Assembly (NCBI GenBank): GCA_016199405.1 | Contig: JACQGS010000064.1 | Coordinates: forward strand, 1-26,968 | DNA from: Chloroflexota bacterium | Lineage (GTDB): Bacteria; Chloroflexota; Anaerolineae; UBA4142 | DNA: 26,968 nt | Direction: 5' to 3' | Shown here: piece after piece, positions 1-7,278 of the stretch | How positions within the stretch are numbered: position 1 is the stretch's first letter | Layout of the letters: the number at the start of each line of letters is the position of its first letter | Notes under the pieces: generated by a model | Told to the model about the DNA's origin: nothing | What the model saw: only the letters and a program-made list of their open reading frames with translations | Database searches by the model: none | Translations under genes and position numbers: made by a program

Positions 1-21
1 GTTCCTCGAACAGTTCCATAG

Positions 22-72
22 GGGGTTGTCCTCCTCACGGATGTTCTTTGTGCTCTATGAGGATATAACCCC
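22..72 (+). repeat. Left-end hairpin of tnpB element A
   Basis: GGGGTT (22-27) pairs with AACCCC (67-72), and inside it TCCTC (29-33) pairs with GAGGA (59-63). Subterminal hairpins are the recognition structures of IS200/IS605 ends. The second tnpB element has a comparable nested structure with GGAGGA/TCCTCC arms ahead of its tnpB, so I read this as the left-end structure. Confidence 0.5.
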
Positions 73-95
73 GTCAAGCCCTTAAGTTTACGGAT

Positions 96-1163
96 ATGGT
101 CAAACTCCTGCCCTCGCCTCCACAAATGCAATCGCTTCGACGCACGCTCGAAGTGGCCAATGCCGCGTGCGAGTTTGTAAGCCAGCACGCGTGGCAGACC
201 AAGACGTTCAAGCAATACGACTTGCATCACCTCTGTTATCGTGACGTGCGCGAAAAGTTTAGCTTGTCCGCGCAAATGGCGGTGCGCTCTATCGCCAAAG
301 TTGCCGATGCCTACAAACTGGACGAGAAACGCAAGCGCAAATTCAAGCCGAAGGGCAGTGTCGCGTATGATGATCGCATCTTGTCGTGGCGCATGAGCGA
401 TTCGACCGTCTCGATTTGGACGTTGGACGGTCGCTTGCGAATTCCGTTTGTGTGTGGTGAACCCCAACGCGAACGGCTCAAGACGCGGCAAGGCGAAACC
501 GATCTCGTGTTGTTCCGCGATAAATTTTTCCTCTCGGCAACCTGTGAAGTGGAACAACCCGCGCCGCAAGATGCTGAAGGCGTCCTCGGCATTGACTTGG
601 GTGTAGTGAACCTTGCGACCGATTCGGACGGAACAATTCACTCCTCGAGTCACATCAACCATGTTCGTCACCGCCATCGCCGTTTGCGCGCCAAACTGCA
701 AGCGAAAGGCACGCGGTCGGCAAAACGCAAATTGAAAAGGTTGGCGGGCCAAGAAGCCCGTTTCGCGAAAGATGTCAACCATATGCTTAGCAAGCAGATC
801 GTGGCAAAGGCGAAAGACACGAAGCGAGCGATTGCCCTTGAAGACTTGAACGGCATTCGCCAGCGGGTTACGGTTCGACGCCCCCAGCGTGCCACCCTGC
901 ACAGTTGGTCGTTTTTTCAACTCCGTGCGTTCCTCACATATAAGTCCAAGATGGCGGGCGTCAACGTGATTCTGGTTGACCCGCGCAACACATCGCGCAC
1001 TTGTCCCGTCTGCGGTTGTGTGGACAAACGCAACCGTTCCTCGCAAAGTCGATTCTCTTGCGTGTCGTGTGATTACGCGGGTCACGCCGACACTATCGCG
1101 GCGACGAACATTAGTCGCCGGGCAGTTGTCAACCTGCCAAACGTCGTCGCGCTTTGCGGATAA
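96..1163 (+). CDS. tnpB: TnpB-type RNA-guided nuclease of an IS605-group element
   Basis: This 355-residue protein has the TnpB/OrfB layout. An N-terminal helical/wedge region is followed by a RuvC-like fold with D167 (GIDLGVVN), E249 (AIALEDLNG) and D332 (ADTIAATNI), and a zinc ribbon C303-x2-C306...C322-x2-C325 lies between the last two RuvC parts. All three acidic catalytic residues and the four zinc cysteines are present, so it appears intact. TnpB proteins of this family are known to be guided by an RNA made from the element's right end and to cut DNA next to a short motif, helping the element persist. The length is a little under the usual 370-410. It is closely similar along its whole length to the protein at 10059-11153. 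The start is the first ATG after the left-end structure; no strong Shine-Dalgarno is seen. Confidence 0.9.
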   Translation: MVKLLPSPPQMQSLRRTLEVANAACEFVSQHAWQTKTFKQYDLHHLCYRDVREKFSLSAQMAVRSIAKVADAYKLDEKRKRKFKPKGSVAYDDRILSWRMSDSTVSIWTLDGRLRIPFVCGEPQRERLKTRQGETDLVLFRDKFFLSATCEVEQPAPQDAEGVLGIDLGVVNLATDSDGTIHSSSHINHVRHRHRRLRAKLQAKGTRSAKRKLKRLAGQEARFAKDVNHMLSKQIVAKAKDTKRAIALEDLNGIRQRVTVRRPQRATLHSWSFFQLRAFLTYKSKMAGVNVILVDPRNTSRTCPVCGCVDKRNRSSQSRFSCVSCDYAGHADTIAATNISRRAVVNLPNVVALCG

Positions 1164-1277
1164 GCGGACGACAAAGTAGCGCGCGTTGATGCCAAAGCTG
1201 TGCGAGCGATTCCCGCTCAAACGGAACTGCGGTGGAGCGCAGTTACAAGCCACCAACTTTAGCCGGTGGTAGTTGAT
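1080..1277 (+). ncRNA. Candidate omega (reRNA) guide RNA at the right end of element A
   Basis: In this family the guide RNA scaffold comes from the 3' part of tnpB plus the right end, and the guide follows the element boundary. Here the region after the stop codon is structured and finishes in the 1250-1269 hairpin and TAGTTGAT, so a guide would begin at about 1278. The 5' limit given is only a rough placement inside the 3' end of tnpB. Confidence 0.4.
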
Positions 1278-1479
1278 TGATTGACCTCCCCACGTTGGCA
1301 TATGGATCTACTTCCCCAAGCACCTTTCATGGGTGCTCAACCCCAAACTCTTGTGGCGACGAGCACTCCATACACTGCGCCAGCGAGACAGAATGAAAAC
1401 GCGAACGGGACCGCCTTTTCTTCAAAGTCCGACTCGCTCGGAATCCATTGGAACGCAACGATTCGCCACACGAAGCGTT
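1278..1479. other. Non-coding stretch between tnpB element A and the prepilin peptidase
   Basis: I see no convincing gene here. Short ORFs on both strands have no recognisable product and overlap the peptidase in other frames. A small hairpin, AGCACC (1319-1324) with GGTGCT (1332-1337), lies about 140 bases past the peptidase stop. It could be a weak processing or termination signal for the tad operon, but no T-run follows it on either strand. Together with the right end of element A, this makes the 316-base gap from 1164 to 1479. Confidence 0.5.
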
Positions 1480-1947
1480 TCAATGTGATGCGCCAATTTT
1501 TGGCATACTGGAGACGAGGTATGGAATTCCCGTTACCAGGACGACCGCGGCAGTAATTCCAACCAGTCGAATATCCGGCCACAGACCAAACAATCCCATC
1601 AATAGTTTTGCGTCACCCCCGGCGAAAAAGCGCAAGGACCACAGAATCCACACCGCGCCCCAATACGGAAGGAAATTCGGATCGGTCAGTAGGATGGCAC
1701 GCGCAATGCCGACGGCCATCATCGGGTAGGTGAGCACATTCGGGACGCGGCGAAATTTGAAATCGAGAATTGAGATCATGACGAGTAGCCCGCCCCATGC
1801 GACCAGCGCGATTGGAAATGGAATGGGAACTAGGGTCGGCATGACCAAGGCCGCCGTGATGGTCGACACGCCAATGGGCGCGAGGATTCCGATCCACGTT
1901 GCCGCTCGATTCCAGAATGCTTGGATTTTGTACCGGCTTACCATCAT
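1480..1947 (-). CDS. Prepilin peptidase of the Tad type (TadV/CpaA, A24 family)
   Basis: A membrane aspartic peptidase that would cut, and possibly methylate, the Flp-type prepilins before assembly. It has 155 residues, short like the TadV/CpaA branch, with hydrophobic segments at roughly 18-38, 43-62, 72-88, 95-108 and 126-148. The two A24 catalytic aspartates are visible: D62 in LDFKFRRVPN and D112 in AGGDAKL. It is the last gene of the minus-strand train. Its Shine-Dalgarno GGAG overlaps the TAG stop of the pilin just upstream, so the two are probably translated in a coupled way. A second ATG directly follows the first. It is the only peptidase in view and presumably serves all three pilins. 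Confidence 0.9.
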   Translation of the reverse strand: MMVSRYKIQAFWNRAATWIGILAPIGVSTITAALVMPTLVPIPFPIALVAWGGLLVMISILDFKFRRVPNVLTYPMMAVGIARAILLTDPNFLPYWGAVWILWSLRFFAGGDAKLLMGLFGLWPDIRLVGITAAVVLVTGIPYLVSSMPKIGASH

Positions 1948-1954
1948 CGGGCTC

Positions 1955-2113
1955 CTACAGACTGCTGTTGATGGCGCGCAGCTTGTCCGCGATGGTGTTG
2001 AAAAGCGCGATGATGACGAGCGTCAGAATCGCGGCAAGAATGGTCGCCAAGACGATAAATTCGACCGTTTCCAATCCGCGTTCATCGCGCCAGAATTGGA
2101 TGACATTTCTCAT
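1955..2113 (-). CDS. Flp-type pilin (module 2, second copy)
   Basis: A 52-residue small pilin. A short charged leader (about residues 1-13) ends in DERG, and a hydrophobic segment runs from about residue 17 to 39. This is the usual shape of Flp prepilins, in which a glutamate follows the cleavage glycine: here the stretch is RG-LETVEF, with the G-x-x-x-VE pattern seen in the other pilins. It would be processed by the adjacent peptidase and form, or be a minor part of, the pilus fibre. A GGAAAAG stretch lies close upstream of the ATG. A hairpin (2127-2168) separates it from the pilin upstream. Confidence 0.8.
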   Translation of the reverse strand: MRNVIQFWRDERGLETVEFIVLATILAAILTLVIIALFNTIADKLRAINSSL

Positions 2114-2126
2114 GCACTTTTCCAGT

Positions 2127-2168
2127 GACGGGGAACAAGCGGCGCTCGGCGCGCCACCGGTTCCCGTC
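2127..2168. repeat. Hairpin between the two tandem pilin genes
   Basis: GACGGGGAAC (2127-2136) pairs with GTTCCCGTC (2160-2168) with one bulged base, and GGCGC (2141-2145) pairs with GCGCC (2151-2155) inside. A run of six T follows on the plus strand at 2178-2183, so as an intrinsic terminator it would work for plus-strand transcription. On the minus strand, where the genes lie, it could be an mRNA processing or stability element that sets the ratio of the two pilins. Confidence 0.5.
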
Positions 2169-2209
2169 GGCTCACGATTTTTTGTTCGACCTCCGACTCG
2201 GCGCGTTTC

Positions 2210-2404
2210 TTAGGGTTGCTGCGCGGTCGTCGGCACGTTGTCGGAAATAATGGTGCGCGCCGCGTTCATGTCCGTTTTCATCTGATTCCAGAATGACAAC
2301 ACCACGAGCGTCATAATCGCGACCAAGATGGTTCCACCCACGACCAGCTCGACCAGTTCAACTCCGCCTTGGTCGTTATGGAACCGGCGCAAAATCCTCA
2401 ACAT
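2210..2404 (-). CDS. Flp-type pilin (module 2, first copy)
   Basis: A 64-residue pilin-like protein. A basic leader (LRILRRFHN) is followed by DQGG-VELVEL and a hydrophobic segment at about residues 17-38, then a polar tail of some 25 residues. The D-x-GG-x-x-x-VE pattern matches the processing region of Flp prepilins. It sits between the module 2 TadC and a second pilin, as expected for structural subunits. The start at 2404 is chosen because a perfect ribosome binding site lies eight bases before this ATG. An in-frame GTG at 2425 would put that site inside the gene. Confidence 0.8.
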   Translation of the reverse strand: MLRILRRFHNDQGGVELVELVVGGTILVAIMTLVVLSFWNQMKTDMNAARTIISDNVPTTAQQP

Positions 2405-2411
2405 GTGTGAA

Positions 2412-2422
2412 TCACCTCCTTT
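2412..2422 (-). promoter_or_regulatory. Consensus Shine-Dalgarno deciding the pilin start
   Basis: The minus strand reads AAAGGAGGTGA here, a full match to the anti-Shine-Dalgarno, eight bases before the ATG at 2404. It is the strongest ribosome binding site among the tad genes, fitting a protein needed in many copies, and it fixes the pilin start. Confidence 0.85.
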
Positions 2423-2431
2423 CACTTTAAT

Positions 2432-3247
2432 TTAGCGCGCCCCTCTCACTCCGGTGAGCGCGTTCATCGTCAAATCGAGCATCGGAAGAATGACCAGAAC
2501 GAGTATGGTCGGGAAAAGCGTTAACAGCATCGGCAGGATGAGACGCGTCGGCGTTTCCTCAATCGCAAGTTCCGCGCTGGTGACGATGTTCTGACTGATG
2601 GAATCCGCGCTCTGGAGCAGCGCATCGGCAATCGACATCCCGCCGCGTTGTGCGGCTTTGACCATGCGCGTAAGTTCGTCTAATTCTTCAACAAAGCCGT
2701 ACTCGTCACGCAGAGCCGAGAGCACCGCCAGCGGTCCGTGCATCGGGAGTAAATTTCGAACGTGGTGGCGCACGCGTTGGACGAAAAGGTCATCCGTCGT
2801 TTGCGACCGGTCGGCGAAATGTTGCAGTGCCTGTGAGACCGTCACATTGAAAGCCAGCGCCAGTCGTAACTCGGAAATGAAATCGCGAACATGGAGACGC
2901 ACGTGCCACCGTTCGTTTTCAAGAAGCTGGGAGCGAACGAACGATGGAATGAATCCGGCGGCAAGTCCAACAACCGCCAGCGGCCGGTAACCTGAATCCC
3001 ATAGCAGTGTGACCAGCGTCGCGAAGCCAATGAGCGCCGTCGCGAGACGCCACGTCCCCCAGGAAAGGGTATCCACATCGGACACACGCCCCGAATGGCT
3101 TAAATTCTGCGGCGGTCGGATGGGACGAATCAGATAGAACACGCGCACCATGAATCGGCGGAACGAATCCATTCCGGCGTACGCGCTGAAAAAAACGCTG
3201 CCGGCAATGCCGACGACAAAAATTCCGTGCAGCCAGGGTTCAGACAT
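2432..3247 (-). CDS. Tad pilus inner-membrane platform protein TadC-like (module 2)
   Basis: A 271-residue type II secretion F-domain protein. Hydrophobic segments lie near residues 8-26, 66-84, 88-105 and 236-262, and the cytoplasmic T2SSF domain at about 118-235 contains the usual helical pattern (LRLALAFNVTVSQAL ... AAQRGGMSIADALLQ). TadB and TadC form the membrane platform on which the TadA ATPase acts. It starts two bases after the TadB-like gene and is followed by pilin genes, the normal tad order. The counterpart in module 1 is at 12238-13110. Assignment as TadC and not TadB rests on position and is less certain than the family itself. Confidence 0.85.
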   Translation of the reverse strand: MSEPWLHGIFVVGIAGSVFFSAYAGMDSFRRFMVRVFYLIRPIRPPQNLSHSGRVSDVDTLSWGTWRLATALIGFATLVTLLWDSGYRPLAVVGLAAGFIPSFVRSQLLENERWHVRLHVRDFISELRLALAFNVTVSQALQHFADRSQTTDDLFVQRVRHHVRNLLPMHGPLAVLSALRDEYGFVEELDELTRMVKAAQRGGMSIADALLQSADSISQNIVTSAELAIEETPTRLILPMLLTLFPTILVLVILPMLDLTMNALTGVRGAR

Positions 3248-3249
3248 GT

Positions 3250-4134
3250 TTACACCACGCGCTCATGCAAAAGCCTCAACTGGTTTTCAAAGTACCACGA
3301 CCCAAAAAGGGCGAGCGTCGCGCCGACGATGAGTACCGCCGGGTGAGTGCGATAATAGTCCCACCACAACGGCGCCAGCACACAAACGAGCAACACCGCT
3401 CCGTTCGCCGCTTGCAGGAAACGAACCGTGCCGGAGACGAGGGCCAGCGATACGCGCGAGCGATCGCTCAAGCGTTGGTGTTGCCGCAGCCGCTCGCTCA
3501 AATCTTTGAGCGCGTTCTGAACGACCTCTTCGCTCGATTGCGGCGCGCGCGTCAGGATGAAAACGAGTTGCGCCAGGTACGGGTTCGGCACGTCGGACGC
3601 CACTTGGTTGAGGGCGTCCTCCATCCGCTTCCCCGTGTTGAATGCGTCGATGGCGCGCTGCACGGCAATTTTCAGAATTGGATTGACGATGCCGTCAACC
3701 GTCTCCGTGAACGCGCCGAAGACCGTGCGCGTCACCCGATACACCGATTGAAACTCAACCACCAGTTGGACGATGTCACCCGTCGTGCGTTCGCGCGTAG
3801 ACGCACCCTCGCGCTTTCCGAAAAACCACCCGAGAAAAATTCCCACAAGTGCAAGATAAATCGCGATGATGACTCCGCCGGTCATTGCCGACTTGATGGC
3901 AAGAACGGATGCGGCAGCGACGGCGAGCAGCTGCGCGAGTGACCACGGGACTCTGATGGTTGATCCAGACGCCGATCCCGAGACAGTCTGGCGGAGGACA
4001 CGCCCAAGCCCTCGCCGCCACGCCCTTTCCAAAAATGTGACGGACTGGCTGATCACGAGATTGACAAGTAATCCCGCTCCGAGCGCACACCCTCCGATCA
4101 CGATCGCGTAAAGCGCGTGTTCCACCACCATCAA
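3250..4134 (-). CDS. Tad pilus inner-membrane platform protein TadB-like (module 2)
   Basis: A 294-residue T2SSF-family membrane protein. It has an N-terminal transmembrane helix (about 8-30), a pair of helices at about 65-105, a cytoplasmic domain at 120-235 (ESVYRVTRT-like start and LNQVASDVPNP region) and two C-terminal helices at about 235-280. Its ATG overlaps the stop of the TadA-like gene by four bases, a sign of translational coupling. It would form the pilus platform together with the downstream TadC-like protein. Confidence 0.85.
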   Translation of the reverse strand: MMVVEHALYAIVIGGCALGAGLLVNLVISQSVTFLERAWRRGLGRVLRQTVSGSASGSTIRVPWSLAQLLAVAAASVLAIKSAMTGGVIIAIYLALVGIFLGWFFGKREGASTRERTTGDIVQLVVEFQSVYRVTRTVFGAFTETVDGIVNPILKIAVQRAIDAFNTGKRMEDALNQVASDVPNPYLAQLVFILTRAPQSSEEVVQNALKDLSERLRQHQRLSDRSRVSLALVSGTVRFLQAANGAVLLVCVLAPLWWDYYRTHPAVLIVGATLALFGSWYFENQLRLLHERVV

Positions 4135-5336
4135 TCTCCAATTCCGCCGAGTACGTAGCGCGTTCCGTCGGATGCGATTCTCACGATTTCCTTGACGCGG
4201 CGGGGTCCATCGTTTCCGTTCGCATCAATATCGGTGTCGATGTGAATACCGATTCCGATTCCACGCGCGATCCGCTCGCGGTAGGCTTGTTCCAGCGCTA
4301 GGTTTCCTTCGCTCGCGAGGTCTTCGAGACGATAGAGCGCGTCGAGGACTGAATTCCCGTGAATCGTCGCGTGCGCCACGACACCCAGATTGAGGGCGCG
4401 AATGAATTCGCGGGCCTCGCCCGCATCGACGATTTCGCCGATAACCAGAACGCGCGGACGCATGCGCGTGTAGAGCGTATTGACGACGTCGCTCATCGAC
4501 ACGCCGTCACCGTCGGCGAAAGAATCGCTCACGACCGCCCGCGCCGTATGCGGATTCGGAATATGCAATTCCTCGAACGTCTCCGCCGCGCACAATTGGG
4601 TTTGAAGGTGCAATGGAATCAAACCCAGAAGCGAATTCAGCAGGGTGGTTTTTCCCGCGCCCGGTCGTCCTGAAATCAAAATGCTCGTGCGAAAGCGTTG
4701 CACGGCGTTTTTCAGAAATTCCATTTGCCGCTCGCTGATCACTTTTTCGGCCACCATCTGGTCGAGTGAAAGATCGCGCCTTGCAAAGACGCGAATGGTA
4801 ATTGCCGTTCCGCGGCGCGACAGCGGCGGAATCATGGCGGTAAAACGTGAGCCGTCCGGCAGAGCGACCGACACGAACGGCTCCGCCGCGCGCAGCGGCT
4901 TGCCGCCCATTTCGGCCGCGCGTTGCGCCAGCCCATGGAAATATTCATCCGGCGCGTGCAGGACGACCTCGGTTTTTCCCGCGCGAATCACTTGGACGAG
5001 TCCATTGCGTACGATCACTTCTTCGACGTCGAGCTGATGCAGAAACGGTTCCAGGACGCCCAGTCCGATCATTCGCTGCGCGAGTTCTTTTGCCGCCGCC
5101 ATCGCGCTTTCGGATGGAAGCAATTTCTCTTCGGCAAGAATACGCGCAAGGTCAAGGACAAAATTGTCGCGCGCCGGCTCGAGCCCCTTATGCTCATCCT
5201 GACTGCGCGCTCGCCAAGGCGGAATCGGCACATTGCGCGCGAGCAGGGCTGACTGCAGTCGCGGAATCAAATAATTCAATTCATCCGGCGCCGCTCCATT
5301 GGTCGGCGCGGCCATTGTGGTAAGCATGTTGGTCAT
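4131..5336 (-). CDS. Tad pilus assembly ATPase TadA/CpaF-like (module 2)
   Basis: A 401-residue secretion ATPase of the GspE/VirB11 superfamily that powers pilus polymerisation from the cytoplasm. The Walker A motif GRPGAGKT is at 223-230, the Walker B region RVLVIGEIV at 295-303, and the His-box GVVAHATIHGNS at 318-329. The N-terminal domain (about 60-190) has the ALPDGSRF signature. The protein is clearly different in sequence from the module 1 TadA (14185-15573), so this is an old paralogue, not a recent copy. Another ATG lies at 5327. The gene is coupled to the TadB-like gene and preceded by a 133-base gap. Confidence 0.92.
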   Translation of the reverse strand: MTNMLTTMAAPTNGAAPDELNYLIPRLQSALLARNVPIPPWRARSQDEHKGLEPARDNFVLDLARILAEEKLLPSESAMAAAKELAQRMIGLGVLEPFLHQLDVEEVIVRNGLVQVIRAGKTEVVLHAPDEYFHGLAQRAAEMGGKPLRAAEPFVSVALPDGSRFTAMIPPLSRRGTAITIRVFARRDLSLDQMVAEKVISERQMEFLKNAVQRFRTSILISGRPGAGKTTLLNSLLGLIPLHLQTQLCAAETFEELHIPNPHTARAVVSDSFADGDGVSMSDVVNTLYTRMRPRVLVIGEIVDAGEAREFIRALNLGVVAHATIHGNSVLDALYRLEDLASEGNLALEQAYRERIARGIGIGIHIDTDIDANGNDGPRRVKEIVRIASDGTRYVLGGIGD

Positions 5337-5469
5337 TCGTCTCTAGTATTTGTCCCCGCGGTGAATAACAGTTGGACGGAACGGGCAATCTTTCCCGCAA
5401 GCGCCGGTGCGACGACCCAATAAAGCCGGCCAACGCATCTTGTTTTCGCTCTCCCGTACGATTATGCTT

Positions 5470-6222
5470 CTACCGCGTACCGTTTTCAGTGACCGGTGCA
5501 AGCGTTACCCACAAAAGAAATCGTCCCCCACGCGCCTCGCCCGATAGCCGAATGATGTCTAGGGCAACTGTTGGCGGCACCGCAACCGTGAGAATCGTGA
5601 GCGGTCGCGGCGACGTGCTCTGTGCCGCTCCGGTGGTCGAAGGGTCGGAGGGAGATGCCGGCGAAGTGATGGGTGCGCCTTGCGTCGATCTCACATCGAC
5701 GACCAACACGTTCGGCTCTAACAATTCAACCCCGGCGCCCGCGAGAGCGAGCCACGCGCGTGGGTCAGCGATGCCAACATTGGGATTGGTCGCCGGTGAA
5801 AGCGCAACCCGATAGACGTTGATGCGATGGCCGGCGCGCACCTGTCCGCCAACGGCCTGCTCGGGAGAAATCGGGAATGACACAATCTCCAAGCGTTCAT
5901 CGTCGGTGTACCGAAAGGCTTGCGGCGCCACGGCGTGATGCCGGTAAATTAATTCGTCGGGTACGAGGGTGACGACCGAAAGTCGGCCGATGACCTCACT
6001 CGCCTCGCGATAAACCGGTTCTTGCGCCATCGGCGCCGGGAAGGCGCGGACCGTTAACATCGATCGTGTGATGACGGTGTACGGTGGAATCTCGAACTGC
6101 GGCACGACCAAATCGGTCGTCGCGATCAAGGTTTGGTATTGGTTCTGCGCGATCGCGCCGGCGCCCAGCGCGGCGAGTAATGAAAACACCGCAATGAAGA
6201 GAGTAACCGCGTGACGCTTCAT
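5470..6222 (-). CDS. CpaB/RcpC-like SAF-domain pilus protein (module 2)
   Basis: A 250-residue exported protein with an N-terminal membrane anchor (about residues 5-25) and an SAF-type domain at about 35-105. CpaB proteins are periplasmic or cell-wall-side parts of the Tad apparatus. A proline/serine/threonine-rich linker at about 183-206 may span the wall. It overlaps the TadZ-like gene upstream by four bases (ATGA). It is shorter than the module 1 homologue (413 residues) and lacks that protein's C-terminal membrane helix. Confidence 0.75.
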   Translation of the reverse strand: MKRHAVTLFIAVFSLLAALGAGAIAQNQYQTLIATTDLVVPQFEIPPYTVITRSMLTVRAFPAPMAQEPVYREASEVIGRLSVVTLVPDELIYRHHAVAPQAFRYTDDERLEIVSFPISPEQAVGGQVRAGHRINVYRVALSPATNPNVGIADPRAWLALAGAGVELLEPNVLVVDVRSTQGAPITSPASPSDPSTTGAAQSTSPRPLTILTVAVPPTVALDIIRLSGEARGGRFLLWVTLAPVTENGTR

Positions 6223-7220
6223 TTTTTCCCCTTCTGCGCCGACTGCCAGTAGGGATAGATCAGCGGCAGCACTCGCTCGCCTAGTCGGCCGTCGAATCGC
6301 TCGGGGTCTTGAATGAGCGCGAGGGTCAACGCGGGATCAAGTCCAACTTTGCCGAATTGGTCAACGAACCGTTCGACCAAGTTGTAGATTACCTGCGGCG
6401 GCTTGAAGTTTGGTGTGTTACTCAGCGCGTCTCTCAAGGCGCGGGCGTTGTTGAGCGCATCGGCTTTCGGAGACGCGAGCACAAACCACTTTTCGATTTG
6501 CGGCGCGAGCATGTCCAGCAAGGCGTGCGGGAATTCGGAGTCGACGAGCGTCAAAATGTGACGTCGACAAATCGCTTTGAACATTCGCGTGACTCGATCG
6601 GCTTCGCTCTCCAACAGACGACCCACCTGATAATCGAACAGCGCGATCGTGACGCCGCGCCAACGGGGCAGAATGGACGCGTCTTCTTTCGTCGCGGCCG
6701 CGTAGAAATCGGCGGCCGGTTGAATGTTGGTGATCACGCGGAGCGAACTTGGCGCATGCGTGAGTTCAAGCACGGCGGTTGGCAGATTCGTCACGCTCGC
6801 AAATCGGATGGCGGTATCGAGGGTTAGCGTGGTCTTCCCAACCCCACCCGAGAACGACGTGAAAGCCACCCGCGCCGGTGGAAAGCTCGCAAAATTACCG
6901 GCGGCGGCGAGCGCGTGCGCGCGCCACGCGGCGGGATTTTGCAGAAATTCATCGGGCGTCGTCGACGGAATTCCGGAACGGGTCACCACATCGAGCAGCG
7001 TCGCCTTGGACATTCCGTCTTCGACCACGTCGGTCCAGTCGATGATCGCGAGTTGCGCGCCTTGGAGCGCGGCGTACGCTCCACGCGTGGTGATCGCTTC
7101 GACTGTGTGGCAAGGCCCCAGATAGACCAGGGCTTGGATTACGGCTAACTGTCTCGATACGACTAGAACGCGAATTACCGAATCGGATTCGATTCGCTTT
7201 TTCTTTTTGATCAGTTGCAC
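6219..7220 (-). CDS. TadZ/CpaE-like P-loop ATPase with a degenerate signature lysine (module 2)
   Basis: A 333-residue MinD/ParA-superfamily protein of the kind that places Tad pili in the cell. An N-terminal receiver-like region (about 15-105, with the core VIRVLVVSRQ) is followed by the nucleotide-binding domain beginning at about 117. The P-loop reads SGGVGKTT (124-131): the second lysine of the deviant Walker A motif (KGGVGKT) is replaced by S124, whereas the module 1 paralogue keeps it. The signature lysine makes cross-dimer contacts to ATP in this family, so ATP-dependent dimerisation may be altered. It sits before CpaB, TadA, TadB and TadC. Confidence 0.8.
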   Translation of the reverse strand: MQLIKKKKRIESDSVIRVLVVSRQLAVIQALVYLGPCHTVEAITTRGAYAALQGAQLAIIDWTDVVEDGMSKATLLDVVTRSGIPSTTPDEFLQNPAAWRAHALAAAGNFASFPPARVAFTSFSGGVGKTTLTLDTAIRFASVTNLPTAVLELTHAPSSLRVITNIQPAADFYAAATKEDASILPRWRGVTIALFDYQVGRLLESEADRVTRMFKAICRRHILTLVDSEFPHALLDMLAPQIEKWFVLASPKADALNNARALRDALSNTPNFKPPQVIYNLVERFVDQFGKVGLDPALTLALIQDPERFDGRLGERVLPLIYPYWQSAQKGKK

Positions 7221-7278
7221 TCAAACTCCTTGAAACTGGGGCGCGGGCCGAAAAGGTGAAACCGCACTGCCCAACCCG

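Larger units (their letters stand above)
1..1277 (+). mobile_element. IS200/IS605-group tnpB-only element A (left end may be cut by the window edge)
   Basis: It consists of an intact tnpB gene, a structured stretch upstream (22-72), and a right-end hairpin, CCACC (1250-1254) pairing with GGTGG (1265-1269), followed by TAGTTGAT. The second element in this window ends with the same arrangement, a hairpin and then TAGTTTAC, which supports this right boundary at about 1277. There is no tnpA in view, so it is of the IS1341-like, TnpB-only type and would need a TnpA in trans to move. It lies in opposite orientation to the tad operon, just past its last gene. Confidence 0.7.

Noticed and set aside
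3265..3942. 225-residue plus-strand ORF opposite the tadB-like gene
   Set aside because: Rich in Arg, His and Gln, no recognisable domain, entirely antisense to a clear T2SSF protein. The same holds for the long plus-strand ORFs at 13242-13859, 14227-14952 and 23884-24822.
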